A stretch of DNA of 5,010 nt from Betaproteobacteria bacterium. GTDB lineage: Bacteria > Pseudomonadota > Gammaproteobacteria > Burkholderiales > Rhodocyclaceae. Position numbers and translations under genes: made by a program. Positions 1 to 5,010 of the stretch are shown here, piece after piece. The DNA lies in NCBI GenBank assembly GCA_020047725.1, contig JAIFNM010000159.1:1-5010 (forward strand), written 5' to 3'. Below the pieces are notes generated by a model. That model saw only the letters and a list, made by a program, of their open reading frames with translations. It was not told the origin of the DNA and did not search any database. Positions within the stretch are counted from its first letter, which is position 1, and every line of letters starts with the position of its first letter.

Positions 1-1145
1 CCAGAACCCGGAACCGCCAGCGCAAGTTTGACAGTCGAGGCAACTTTCCGCCCCTTTAGCACGTTGGCTGCAGCGCGCAGATCTTCAATGCGCGAGTTAG
101 TACACGAACCGATGAACACCTTGTCGATGGTAATTTGGTTCATCGGCGTATTGGCTTTGAGGCCCATATAACTCAGCGCACGCTCCATGCCTTCACGGCG
201 CGCCTGATTCTTTTCATTGGCAGGATCGGGAACCTTGTCACCAATGGCTACAACCATTTCGGGTGACGTGCCCCAGGTAACCTGCGGATGAATGTCTTCA
301 GCACGCATGTCAAGCACGCAATCAAATACAGCGCCTTCGTCGCTATGCAGCGTTCGCCAGTATGTGACAGCCGCATCCCATTGCTCGGCCTTGGGTGCAA
401 ACGCACGTCCTTTAAGGTAGGTGATCGTCGTTTCATCAACGGCAATGAACCCCATTCGTGCCCCGGCCTCGATGGCCATGTTGCACAAGGTCATGCGCGC
501 TTCCATCGACATCCCGCGGATGGCGCTGCCACCGAACTCGACGGCGTAACCCGTGCCGCCAGCCGTACCGATGCGACCAATGATGGCCAAGGCCACATCC
601 TTGGCGGTCACACACTTACCCAGCGTCCCGTCAACGCGGATCAGCATGGTTTTGGATTTTTTCTGCAACAAGGTCTGCGTGGCCAGCACATGCTCAACCT
701 CGGAAGTGCCAATGCCCATCGCCATGCAGCCGAAAGCACCATGCGTGCTGGTGTGTGAGTCGCCGCAAACGACGGTCATGCCTGGCAGCGTCGCCCCGTT
801 TTCCGGCCCGATCACATGGATGACGCCCTGACGCAGATCCTTGAACGGAAAGTAAGCCAGTGCGCCGACTTCGCGAATATTGGCATCAAGCGTTTCCACC
901 TGCAGGCGCGAAACCGGGTCTTCGATGCCACGCTCCCAGTGATCGGTCGGTGTGTTGTGATCTGCCGTGGCAACAATTGAGGTATGGCGCCAAGCCTTGC
1001 GTCCGGCGAGTTTCAAACCCTCAAAGGCCTGTGCACTGGTTACTTCGTGCATCAAATGACGATCAATGTAGATCAGCGCAGTTCCATCATCCTGCTCATG
1101 GATCACATGGCTTTGCCAGAGTTTGTCGTATAGGTTTTGCGGCAT
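1..1145 (-). CDS. leuC: 3-isopropylmalate dehydratase large subunit LeuC (C-terminus cut by window edge)
   Basis: LeuC pairs with LeuD to isomerise 2-isopropylmalate to 3-isopropylmalate in cytoplasmic leucine biosynthesis, using a 4Fe-4S cluster as in aconitase. The translation begins MPQNLYDKLWQSHVIHEQDD and contains the family blocks ATADHNTPT (about residues 59-67), GDSHTSTHG (128-136) and IGSCTNSR. Cys348 in SCTNS is the first cluster ligand and matches the position known in enterobacterial LeuC. The other two cysteines would lie beyond the edge. The visible part is 381 codons of about 470 expected, ending near LALAVPGSG, so roughly 90 residues are missing. The ATG at 1143-1145 is chosen because the protein aligns from there; only a weak GGGA (1156-1159) precedes it. 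No frameshift is seen. leuD and leuB would be expected further left, which is inference from usual gene order. Identity is very secure. Confidence 0.97.
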   Translation of the reverse strand, partial: MPQNLYDKLWQSHVIHEQDDGTALIYIDRHLMHEVTSAQAFEGLKLAGRKAWRHTSIVATADHNTPTDHWERGIEDPVSRLQVETLDANIREVGALAYFPFKDLRQGVIHVIGPENGATLPGMTVVCGDSHTSTHGAFGCMAMGIGTSEVEHVLATQTLLQKKSKTMLIRVDGTLGKCVTAKDVALAIIGRIGTAGGTGYAVEFGGSAIRGMSMEARMTLCNMAIEAGARMGFIAVDETTITYLKGRAFAPKAEQWDAAVTYWRTLHSDEGAVFDCVLDMRAEDIHPQVTWGTSPEMVVAIGDKVPDPANEKNQARREGMERALSYMGLKANTPMNQITIDKVFIGSCTNSRIEDLRAAANVLKGRKVASTVKLALAVPGS

Positions 1146-1195
1146 ATGTCGGCTATCCCGAAAAGTCAGGCCCAATCGGCCAGTAGGAGCTTTTG

Positions 1196-1224
1196 ATTAT
1201 CGCACGGCTTGCCCTGACTGTCAG
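1196..1224 (-). promoter_or_regulatory. Candidate sigma70 promoter of leuC
   Basis: On the minus strand a -35 box CTGACA (1219-1224) is separated by exactly 17 bp from a -10 box GATAAT (1196-1201). The -10 is preceded by TG in the extended -10 position. Each hexamer differs from consensus at one base. Transcription would begin near 1189, leaving a leader of about 44 nt before the leuC ATG. That is too short for a leucine attenuator with leader peptide, so any control would act at initiation. Small inverted repeats overlap the -35 box: CTGAC-T-GTCAG at 1214-1224, and TTGCCC/GGGCAA at 1209-1214 and 1228-1233. They could be an operator, but no specific regulator can be named. Confidence 0.6.
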
Positions 1225-1321
1225 CCGGGGCAACGTACGGAGGAGTATTGTAAAGAAGCGGTAATCGTTGCCCGTCACATCAAAGGCCCGCAAGGCAATA
1301 AACACGGACACCTTCAACGCA

Positions 1322-1353
1322 AAAGCCCGGGAATCCAATATCCATGCGGGTTT
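1322..1353 (-). terminator. Weak candidate terminator downstream of the M48 protease gene
   Basis: Starting about 10 nt past the protease stop, the minus strand can fold with a CCCG/CGGG stem (1347-1350 with 1326-1329). An inner GGA/TCC pairing continues it after a three-base bulge, and CTTTT follows. Flanking AAA and TTT could extend the stem past a bulged C. The stem is short and interrupted and the T-run has only four bases, so this is tentative. Its position between the end of one unit and the leuC promoter is what makes it plausible. Confidence 0.28.
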
Positions 1354-1362
1354 CGGAGCATG

Positions 1363-2199
1363 TCATCGGCGACGCGCGGCAAGGTAGAGCGGTTGTACTC
1401 GATCAGCGTAGTTCCGCAAGTCCGAAATCCGTGACTGATGCGACGGATGCGTCGAGAGCCATTGCGGAGGTTGCCCACCGGACGTTCGCCCCATCTTCTC
1501 CCACAGCGTAATCGCCGCATGCGGGTTGTAGCCGGCTCGAGCGGCAAGCTCAACGCCAACGCGATCGGCTTCCTGTTCCATTCCACGCGAATTCGGGCGC
1601 ATGAACGCCAGTTCGCCGGCCACACCCAGAACATTCTCACCCAAGCCCGAATCGACACCAAAATACGAACCGATCAGTGCGCCGCCGATGGCAGCGGCAA
1701 CGCCTACGCTAGCGGCCTGCCCGGCCTTCTCGCGACCGTGCTCGCGCAAGGCGTGAGCAATTTCATGCCCCATCACCGCCGCCAACTCTTCGTCGGTAAT
1801 GCGCAATTGTTCGATCAAGCCAGTGTAAACAGCCATCTTCCCGCCAGGCATGCACCAGGCGTTGAGTTCCTTCGAGCTGATTACATTAACCTCCCAGCGC
1901 CAGCCAGGCGCATCGCTGCGAAAAGCACCGGTGGCCGCAATCAGGCGATTGGCAATCGTGCGAACCCGGGCCAGTTCGGCCGGGTTGCGATTGAGTTGGC
2001 CCTTGCCTTGCGCTTCATGCATTGTCTGCCGGTAAGCTTTTTCAGCTTCACTATTAACTTCTGCTGACGAAATCAGCATTGTCTGCTGCCGTTCGACACC
2101 GACTACTCCACCCGATGTCGTCTGAGTGGTAGCACATCCGACAGCAATAAGCGCTGCCAGCAGGACAGACAAGCGCAATCTGAAATTCCAACTATTCAT
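1363..2199 (-). CDS. M48-family zinc metalloprotease, predicted lipoprotein (YggG/LoiP-like)
   Basis: Predicted envelope protease of 278 residues. A signal peptide (basic NFRLR, then a hydrophobic stretch, residues 5-21) ends in an AVG-Cys lipobox with Cys22, so it should be lipid-anchored in the periplasm. The M48 catalytic core shows HEIAH at 145-149 (two zinc-binding His and the catalytic Glu146) and MEQEADRVG, in which Glu208 is the third zinc ligand and Asp212 the conserved acidic partner. The block NAWCMPGGKMAVYTGLIE (113-130) is the substrate-cleft strand typical of YggG-type proteins. A C-terminal STHPSHQSRI motif is also typical. Known relatives take part in outer-membrane protein quality control; that role here is inference. 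The ATG at 2197-2199 is preferred over an in-frame GTG at 2211 because GAGGG sits 5 nt upstream of the ATG. It follows the MFS gene after 7 nt, indicating co-transcription. Length is normal and the active site intact. Confidence 0.93.
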   Translation of the reverse strand: MNSWNFRLRLSVLLAALIAVGCATTQTTSGGVVGVERQQTMLISSAEVNSEAEKAYRQTMHEAQGKGQLNRNPAELARVRTIANRLIAATGAFRSDAPGWRWEVNVISSKELNAWCMPGGKMAVYTGLIEQLRITDEELAAVMGHEIAHALREHGREKAGQAASVGVAAAIGGALIGSYFGVDSGLGENVLGVAGELAFMRPNSRGMEQEADRVGVELAARAGYNPHAAITLWEKMGRTSGGQPPQWLSTHPSHQSRISDLRNYADRVQPLYLAARRR

Positions 2200-2204
2200 G
2201 AAAA

Positions 2205-2210
2205 CCCTCA
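2205..2210 (-). promoter_or_regulatory. Shine-Dalgarno of the M48 gene overlapping the MFS stop codon
   Basis: The minus-strand sequence TGAGGG contains both the TGA stop of the MFS gene (2208-2210) and the GAGGG ribosome binding site (2205-2209) of the protease gene, whose ATG lies 5 nt further on. Ribosomes finishing the permease would stop directly over the next initiation region, the usual arrangement for translational coupling. This site also decides the protease start codon. Confidence 0.75.
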
Positions 2211-3398
2211 CAACGTATCAGAGGCGTCGACAACACACGTATTGTTTTGTTCGCCGACATCCTCATCCCGAACCCAGACAAGCACCAGAACAAGGCCGAT
2301 CAATGCATAGATCGAACCAACAGCAAAGGTCAATTGGCCGCCGAGATGATCCCATGTCCAGCCACTGACTACCCCGCCAAACAGCCCGCCACCTCCGAAC
2401 GCCAGGCTTGAGTACAGAGCCTGCCCGCGTGAGCGAGTACGCCCGGGAAACCAACGGTTAATCGCCGAAATCGCAGCCGCATGAAACGCACCGAAAGTCA
2501 GACCATGCATCAGTTGAGTCAGTACCAGCACGCCCATGAGGTCGACGCCCCAGCCGATCATCGCGAATCGTATGACGGACGTGGAAAAACTCACGATCAG
2601 GATGGTGCGCAGACTGTAGCGCCGCATCACCCGCGACATGATGAAAAACACGGCAATTTCGGCGACAACGCCAAGAGAAAACAGGCTGCCGACGGTCGAT
2701 TTGCTGTAGCCATGATCTGACAGCAAAATCGTATAGAAGATATTCAGCGCGCCGTGTGCCGCCGCCATGGCAAAACTTGCTGCCAACAAGGCCCGAACGC
2801 GTGGCTGGCGCAATATTTCACCGAGCGGCGCCGGTTCTTCGACCGAATGGGCGACTGATACTTCGGGCACTAGCCATGAACTGCAGACTATCGTGATCAG
2901 TGTCGCCACGCTGAACCAGATCATGCTGATCAAGGGCAGGTAGTCGAGCACGACGCCCGCCAGCATTACGGCCACGATAAACCCCACCGAACCCCACAGC
3001 CGGATACGGCTGTACCGTGCGGAATCCTCGCGCAGGTGATCGAAGGTCAGGGATTCCACCAACGGCAGGGCGGCCGTCCAGAAAATGGCGACGACCGCAA
3101 TGGCAAGCATTAAAGCGAGAAAACTGCTGACGAACAGAATGGCAGAGAAAGCAACCAGAGTGGCCAGGCTGGTCAGGCGGACGATCCACAATCGCTGGCC
3201 GGAACGATCCGCCAGCACGCCCCAAAAATACGGCCCAAACAAACGCATCAACTGCATCTGCGACATCAGCAGACCGATTTCCCAGGCGGAAAACGAAAGT
3301 GACTGGAGGTAAAGCCCGAAGTACGGCGTAAAAACGCCGATGAAGGAGAAATACGTGAAGTAGTAGGCGGAAAGCCGCCAATAAGGAACTCGATGCAT
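2208..3398 (-). CDS. MFS transporter, HcaT-like (MFS_1-like family)
   Basis: Inner-membrane permease of 396 residues with about twelve hydrophobic helices in two halves, divided by a polar loop around residues 176-205 (VPEVSVAHSVEEPAPLGEIL). The loop after helix 2 carries MFS motif A, GVLADRSGQR (60-69). RIRLWGSVGF (131-140), SLGVVAE and the QALYSSLAFGGGG stretch near helix 11 resemble E. coli HcaT, the presumed 3-phenylpropionate transporter, and the start YWRLSAYYFTYF aligns with the HcaT N-terminus. Substrate is unknown: no aromatic-catabolism genes are nearby, so the HcaT specificity should not be transferred. The ATG at 3396-3398 is the only reasonable start, since an in-frame TAA lies 9 nt upstream of it (3408-3410). 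It has no recognisable Shine-Dalgarno and lies in the arm of a perfect inverted repeat. ydcH ends 39 nt upstream; the M48 gene follows directly. Confidence 0.9.
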   Translation of the reverse strand: MHRVPYWRLSAYYFTYFSFIGVFTPYFGLYLQSLSFSAWEIGLLMSQMQLMRLFGPYFWGVLADRSGQRLWIVRLTSLATLVAFSAILFVSSFLALMLAIAVVAIFWTAALPLVESLTFDHLREDSARYSRIRLWGSVGFIVAVMLAGVVLDYLPLISMIWFSVATLITIVCSSWLVPEVSVAHSVEEPAPLGEILRQPRVRALLAASFAMAAAHGALNIFYTILLSDHGYSKSTVGSLFSLGVVAEIAVFFIMSRVMRRYSLRTILIVSFSTSVIRFAMIGWGVDLMGVLVLTQLMHGLTFGAFHAAAISAINRWFPGRTRSRGQALYSSLAFGGGGLFGGVVSGWTWDHLGGQLTFAVGSIYALIGLVLVLVWVRDEDVGEQNNTCVVDASDTL

Positions 3399-3420
3399 CC
3401 GGCAATTTTACCGGATGCAT
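3393..3420. repeat. Perfect 10-bp inverted repeat spanning the MFS start codon
   Basis: The arms ATGCATCCGG (3393-3402) and CCGGATGCAT (3411-3420) are perfectly complementary around an 8-nt AT-rich loop. On the minus-strand transcript the distal arm contains the AUG of the MFS gene, so a hairpin would bury the start codon. There is no T-run on either side, so it is a poor intrinsic terminator. As DNA, the symmetric site could also bind a dimeric regulator. The repeat is certain; its function is not. Confidence 0.85.
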
Positions 3421-3437
3421 TGTCAAGAGCGTCAGTC

Positions 3438-3704
3438 TTACTTGGCAGCCTGTTGTTGACCGGATCGATACGCCATCATCAGATGGTACAAATCATCCTT
3501 GATCTTGCACCGGTGCTTCTTCATGTCTTCAATGGTGAAATCGTCCACCGGCATGTCGTGCTCTTCCAGATCTTCAACCTTGCCCGTTAATCGTTGGTAA
3601 GTCGAATACAAGCGTGAAAACAGCGGATTCCCATTGCGCAATACGTTGATTGCATCACTCATTTCAGGAAACTCATGGTGAAGATCATGGTGCTCGACGT
3701 GCAT
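3438..3704 (-). CDS. ydcH: YdcH/DUF465 family small protein
   Basis: A small, highly charged, probably cytoplasmic protein of 88 residues. The start MHVEHHDLHHEFPEM is His-rich, followed by the family pattern of two helices: DAINVLRNGNPLFSRLYSTYQRL (about 17-39) and a C-terminal MKKHRCKIKDDLYHLM (about 61-76). This matches the DUF465 layout (EYRDLI..LK..NPRF..LFDKH, then KKQKLQLKDEM, in E. coli YdcH). No enzyme activity is known for the family and I assign none. A Shine-Dalgarno AGAGAGGA lies 7 nt before the ATG, supporting this start. Length is slightly longer than E. coli YdcH because of the N-terminal His-rich segment. A candidate promoter lies upstream at 3792-3820, and the MFS gene begins 39 nt after the stop, suggesting a ydcH-MFS-M48 unit. 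Confidence 0.9.
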   Translation of the reverse strand: MHVEHHDLHHEFPEMSDAINVLRNGNPLFSRLYSTYQRLTGKVEDLEEHDMPVDDFTIEDMKKHRCKIKDDLYHLMMAYRSGQQQAAK

Positions 3705-3753
3705 GATCGTATCCTCTCTTCTGTTTTTGGCTACCCTGTTGAGCGGCCAGCAT

Positions 3754-3775
3754 GGTTTAAAAAAGATTAAAAACC
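3754..3775 (-). repeat. AT-rich imperfect inverted repeat in the presumed ydcH leader
   Basis: GGTTT (3754-3758) and AAACC (3771-3775) can pair around an A/T-only interior apart from one G. Read on the transcript strand this gives a five-pair stem whose loop includes runs of five and six U. It lies between the candidate ydcH promoter and its ribosome binding site. It is weak as a hairpin. The U-rich stretch could serve as a poor terminator for transcripts coming from aroC, or as an RNA-binding site; neither is shown. Confidence 0.3.
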
Positions 3776-3791
3776 GAAAGCCTGTGCGACT

Positions 3792-3820
3792 AATGTATCA
3801 CCACATTACAAAACTGTTTA
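3792..3820 (-). promoter_or_regulatory. Candidate promoter of the ydcH-MFS-M48 unit
   Basis: On the minus strand TAAACA (3815-3820, four of six matches to the -35 consensus) stands 17 bp from TACATT (3792-3797, four of six matches to the -10). A TG in the extended -10 position strengthens the -10. Transcription would start near 3785, giving a leader of about 80 nt before the ydcH ATG. The location, in the 153-bp gap after aroC, fits an independent promoter, although read-through from aroC is not excluded. Confidence 0.42.
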
Positions 3821-3827
3821 GCCCCCT

Positions 3828-3851
3828 GATACTGAAATTTTGGACAGTATC
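3828..3851. repeat. Perfect 7-bp inverted repeat just after the aroC stop
   Basis: GATACTG (3828-3834) and CAGTATC (3845-3851) are exact complements around a 10-nt AT-rich loop, starting 6 nt beyond the aroC stop codon. A transcript hairpin here is possible, but the following bases are AGGGGGC, not a U-run, so it is not a standard terminator. It lies just upstream of the candidate ydcH -35 box and could instead be a protein-binding site. Confidence 0.45.
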
Positions 3852-3857
3852 GCCAAC

Positions 3858-4943
3858 TCAAATCCGCGGCGTGGCACACACCACATCACCACACTGCGCA
3901 CGATAGTGCAAGGCATGGTCGATCAGCACCAGCGCCAGCATGGCCTCGGCTATTGGCGTCGCACGAATACCCACGCAGGGATCGTGGCGCCCGTGAGTTG
4001 CGACCATCACCGCCTCGCCCGCCCTATTCACTGAATGACGCGGCAAACGAATGCTTGATGTCGGCTTGATCGCCATGTGCACCAGAATATCCTGCCCGGT
4101 CGAAATACCGCCGAGCACACCACCGGCATTATTGGACAGAAAGCCCTGCGGCGTCATTTCATCGCCGTGTTCGCTGCCCTTCTGCTCGATACTGCAAAAA
4201 CCAGCGCCGATCTCAACGCCCTTCACCGCATTGATGCCCATCATCGCATAAGCGATTTCGGCATCAAGACGGTCATACACCGGTTCGCCCCAGCCAGGAG
4301 GAACACCGCTCGCAGCAACGCTTATTTTCGCGCCCACTGAATCGCCGGACTTGCGCAGAGCATCCATGTACTGCTCAAGCTGCGAAACAATTTCGGCGTT
4401 CGGCGCGAAGAAGGGGTTTTCGGTAATCTGGTCAGCATCAACAAAAGGAATCTGTATCGGCCCGAGCTGGCTCATCCAACCCTGAATCATTACACCGTAG
4501 CGCTCTTTCAGCCATTTCCGGGCGATTGCCCCAGCCGCTACGCGCACCGCCGTTTCGCGCGCCGAAGAGCGACCGCCGCCACGATAATCGCGAAAGCCGT
4601 ACTTCTGGTTGTAGGCGTAGTCGGCATGGCCGGGACGGAACGTCTCGGCGATATTTCCATAGTCCTTGCTACGCTGGTCCTGGTTGCGGATGAGCAGGCC
4701 AATCGGCGTTCCTGTCGTCTTGCCCTCGAATACCCCGGAAAGAATTTCCACGGTATCCGGCTCGCGGCGCTGCGTCACATGGCGCGAGGTCCCGGGTTTG
4801 CGCCGATCAAGCTCGGCCTGGATGTCAGCTTCGCTGATTTCCAGACCCGGCGGGCAACCATCAATAACGCAGCCAATCGCCGGCCCATGCGACTCGCCGA
4901 AGGATGTTACGGTGAATAAAGTACCAATCGTATTGCCGGACAT
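3858..4943 (-). CDS. aroC: Chorismate synthase AroC
   Basis: Cytoplasmic enzyme for the last shikimate-pathway step, converting 5-enolpyruvylshikimate-3-phosphate to chorismate with reduced FMN as cofactor. The 361-residue protein has the usual bacterial length and all family signatures: GESHG at 16-20, FRPGHADYAYNQKYGFRDYR around 102-121 with the active-site His106, GGGRSSARET at 122-131, and GRHDPCVGIRA at 318-328. The N-terminal MSGNTIGTLFTVTSFGESHG places the start at the ATG at 4941-4943. Only a weak purine-rich AGAGAAA precedes it. The gene is intact, with a TGA stop at 3858-3860. The next gene on the same strand, ydcH, begins 153 nt later, with its own candidate promoter between. Nothing suggests that aroC function depends on the downstream genes. 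Identity is essentially certain. Confidence 0.98.
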   Translation of the reverse strand: MSGNTIGTLFTVTSFGESHGPAIGCVIDGCPPGLEISEADIQAELDRRKPGTSRHVTQRREPDTVEILSGVFEGKTTGTPIGLLIRNQDQRSKDYGNIAETFRPGHADYAYNQKYGFRDYRGGGRSSARETAVRVAAGAIARKWLKERYGVMIQGWMSQLGPIQIPFVDADQITENPFFAPNAEIVSQLEQYMDALRKSGDSVGAKISVAASGVPPGWGEPVYDRLDAEIAYAMMGINAVKGVEIGAGFCSIEQKGSEHGDEMTPQGFLSNNAGGVLGGISTGQDILVHMAIKPTSSIRLPRHSVNRAGEAVMVATHGRHDPCVGIRATPIAEAMLALVLIDHALHYRAQCGDVVCATPRI

Positions 4944-4974
4944 GAATTTCTCTGGAGCGATAGAATTGCGGGAA

Positions 4975-4983
4975 AGTCTAACA
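4975..4983 (-). promoter_or_regulatory. Tentative extended -10 element upstream of aroC
   Basis: The minus strand reads TGT-TAGACT, a TG-extended -10 with TAGACT at 4975-4980 matching four of six consensus bases. No good -35 lies at the proper distance before the window ends. It would give a leader of about 25 nt for aroC. It is reported because the 67-bp region upstream of aroC holds no other better candidate on this strand. Confidence is low. Confidence 0.22.
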
Positions 4984-5010
4984 TGACCCCGCCTGAGATC
5001 ATCCTACTCC
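4983..5010 (+). CDS. Possible start of a divergent gene, cut by window edge
   Basis: A plus-strand ATG at 4983-4985 opens a frame reading MTPPEIILL with no stop before the window ends. GGGAAAG (4970-4975 region) lies about 7-8 nt upstream and could be a ribosome binding site. TAGAAT at 4961-4966 resembles a -10 but would put the transcript start too close to that site. Only nine codons are visible, so no family can be named, and this may be chance. A gene divergent from aroC is a reasonable guess, not a demonstrated feature. Confidence 0.25.

Noticed and set aside
1153..1338. 61-codon minus-strand ORF in the gap upstream of leuC, considered as a leader peptide or small protein
   Set aside because: It spans the well-formed leuC promoter, has no visible ribosome binding site or leucine-codon run, and resembles no family I know. 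It is most simply random open frame.
1438..2067. 209-codon plus-strand ORF
   Set aside because: It lies wholly opposite the M48 protease gene, whose reading frame has intact catalytic motifs. The plus-strand translation is rich in Arg, Ala and His and looks like an antisense shadow.
2200..2211. In-frame GTG at 2209-2211 as the start of the M48 protease
   Set aside because: It would sit in the GAGGG ribosome binding site of the downstream ATG and adds only four residues before a good signal peptide.
3393..3420. The inverted repeat as an intrinsic terminator after ydcH, or as an enterobacterial REP element
   Set aside because: No T-run follows on either strand, and the resemblance to the GCCGGATG core of REP sequences is short. 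A single copy in the window gives no support for a dispersed repeat.
2818..3426. 202-codon minus-strand ORF overlapping the MFS gene, whose second ATG lies in the other arm of the inverted repeat
   Set aside because: The translation is low in hydrophobic helices and resembles no known protein, whereas the overlapping frame is a clear twelve-helix MFS permease.
3408..3426. Perfect TTGACA (3421-3426, minus strand) as the -35 of an MFS promoter
   Set aside because: The only -10-like hexamer, TAAAAT, is just 10 bp away, and at 17 bp spacing the sequence is GCCGGA. No usable -10 exists.
1..5010. Mobile elements, CRISPR arrays, tRNA genes, toxin-antitoxin or defence genes
   Set aside because: No transposase-like frame, regularly spaced repeats, tRNA-like fold or defence-type protein was found. 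The window is accounted for by conserved housekeeping-type genes and short gaps.

Overview
This window is an ordinary, densely packed stretch of a proteobacterial chromosome. All five well-supported genes lie on the minus strand, so they read from right to left. Moderately high GC, the gene families (an HcaT-like MFS transporter, a YdcH/DUF465 small protein, a YggG/LoiP-like M48 lipoprotein protease) and a leuC gene opening a leucine-biosynthesis unit suggest a Gram-negative, most likely a betaproteobacterium such as a Rhodocyclaceae relative. That placement is inferred from protein resemblance only, not from any search.

Layout in the direction of transcription. At the right edge is a short region upstream of aroC (4944-5010), which may also hold the first codons of a divergent plus-strand gene. 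Next comes aroC, chorismate synthase (3858-4943), complete with all family signatures. A 153-bp AT-rich gap follows, with a candidate promoter and two small inverted repeats. Then come ydcH (3438-3704), an HcaT-type MFS permease (2208-3398) and an M48 metalloprotease lipoprotein (1363-2199). The permease and protease are tightly linked: the permease stop codon lies inside the protease Shine-Dalgarno sequence. A 217-bp gap contains a weak terminator candidate and a good sigma70-like promoter. Finally leuC (1-1145) runs off the left edge with about the last fifth of the protein missing.

How the genes fit together. aroC closes the shikimate pathway and leuC belongs to leucine biosynthesis; they are separate metabolic functions that happen to be neighbours. 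The ydcH, MFS and M48 genes are probably one transcription unit, possibly with read-through from aroC. Its physiological purpose cannot be read from the sequence. leuC has its own promoter.

No tRNA, rRNA, CRISPR array, insertion sequence or phage gene is visible. I found no convincing new biological system. The most interesting non-coding signal is a perfect 10-bp inverted repeat that buries the start codon of the MFS gene, which also lacks a clear ribosome binding site. Next is a cluster of small palindromes overlapping the leuC promoter -35 box.
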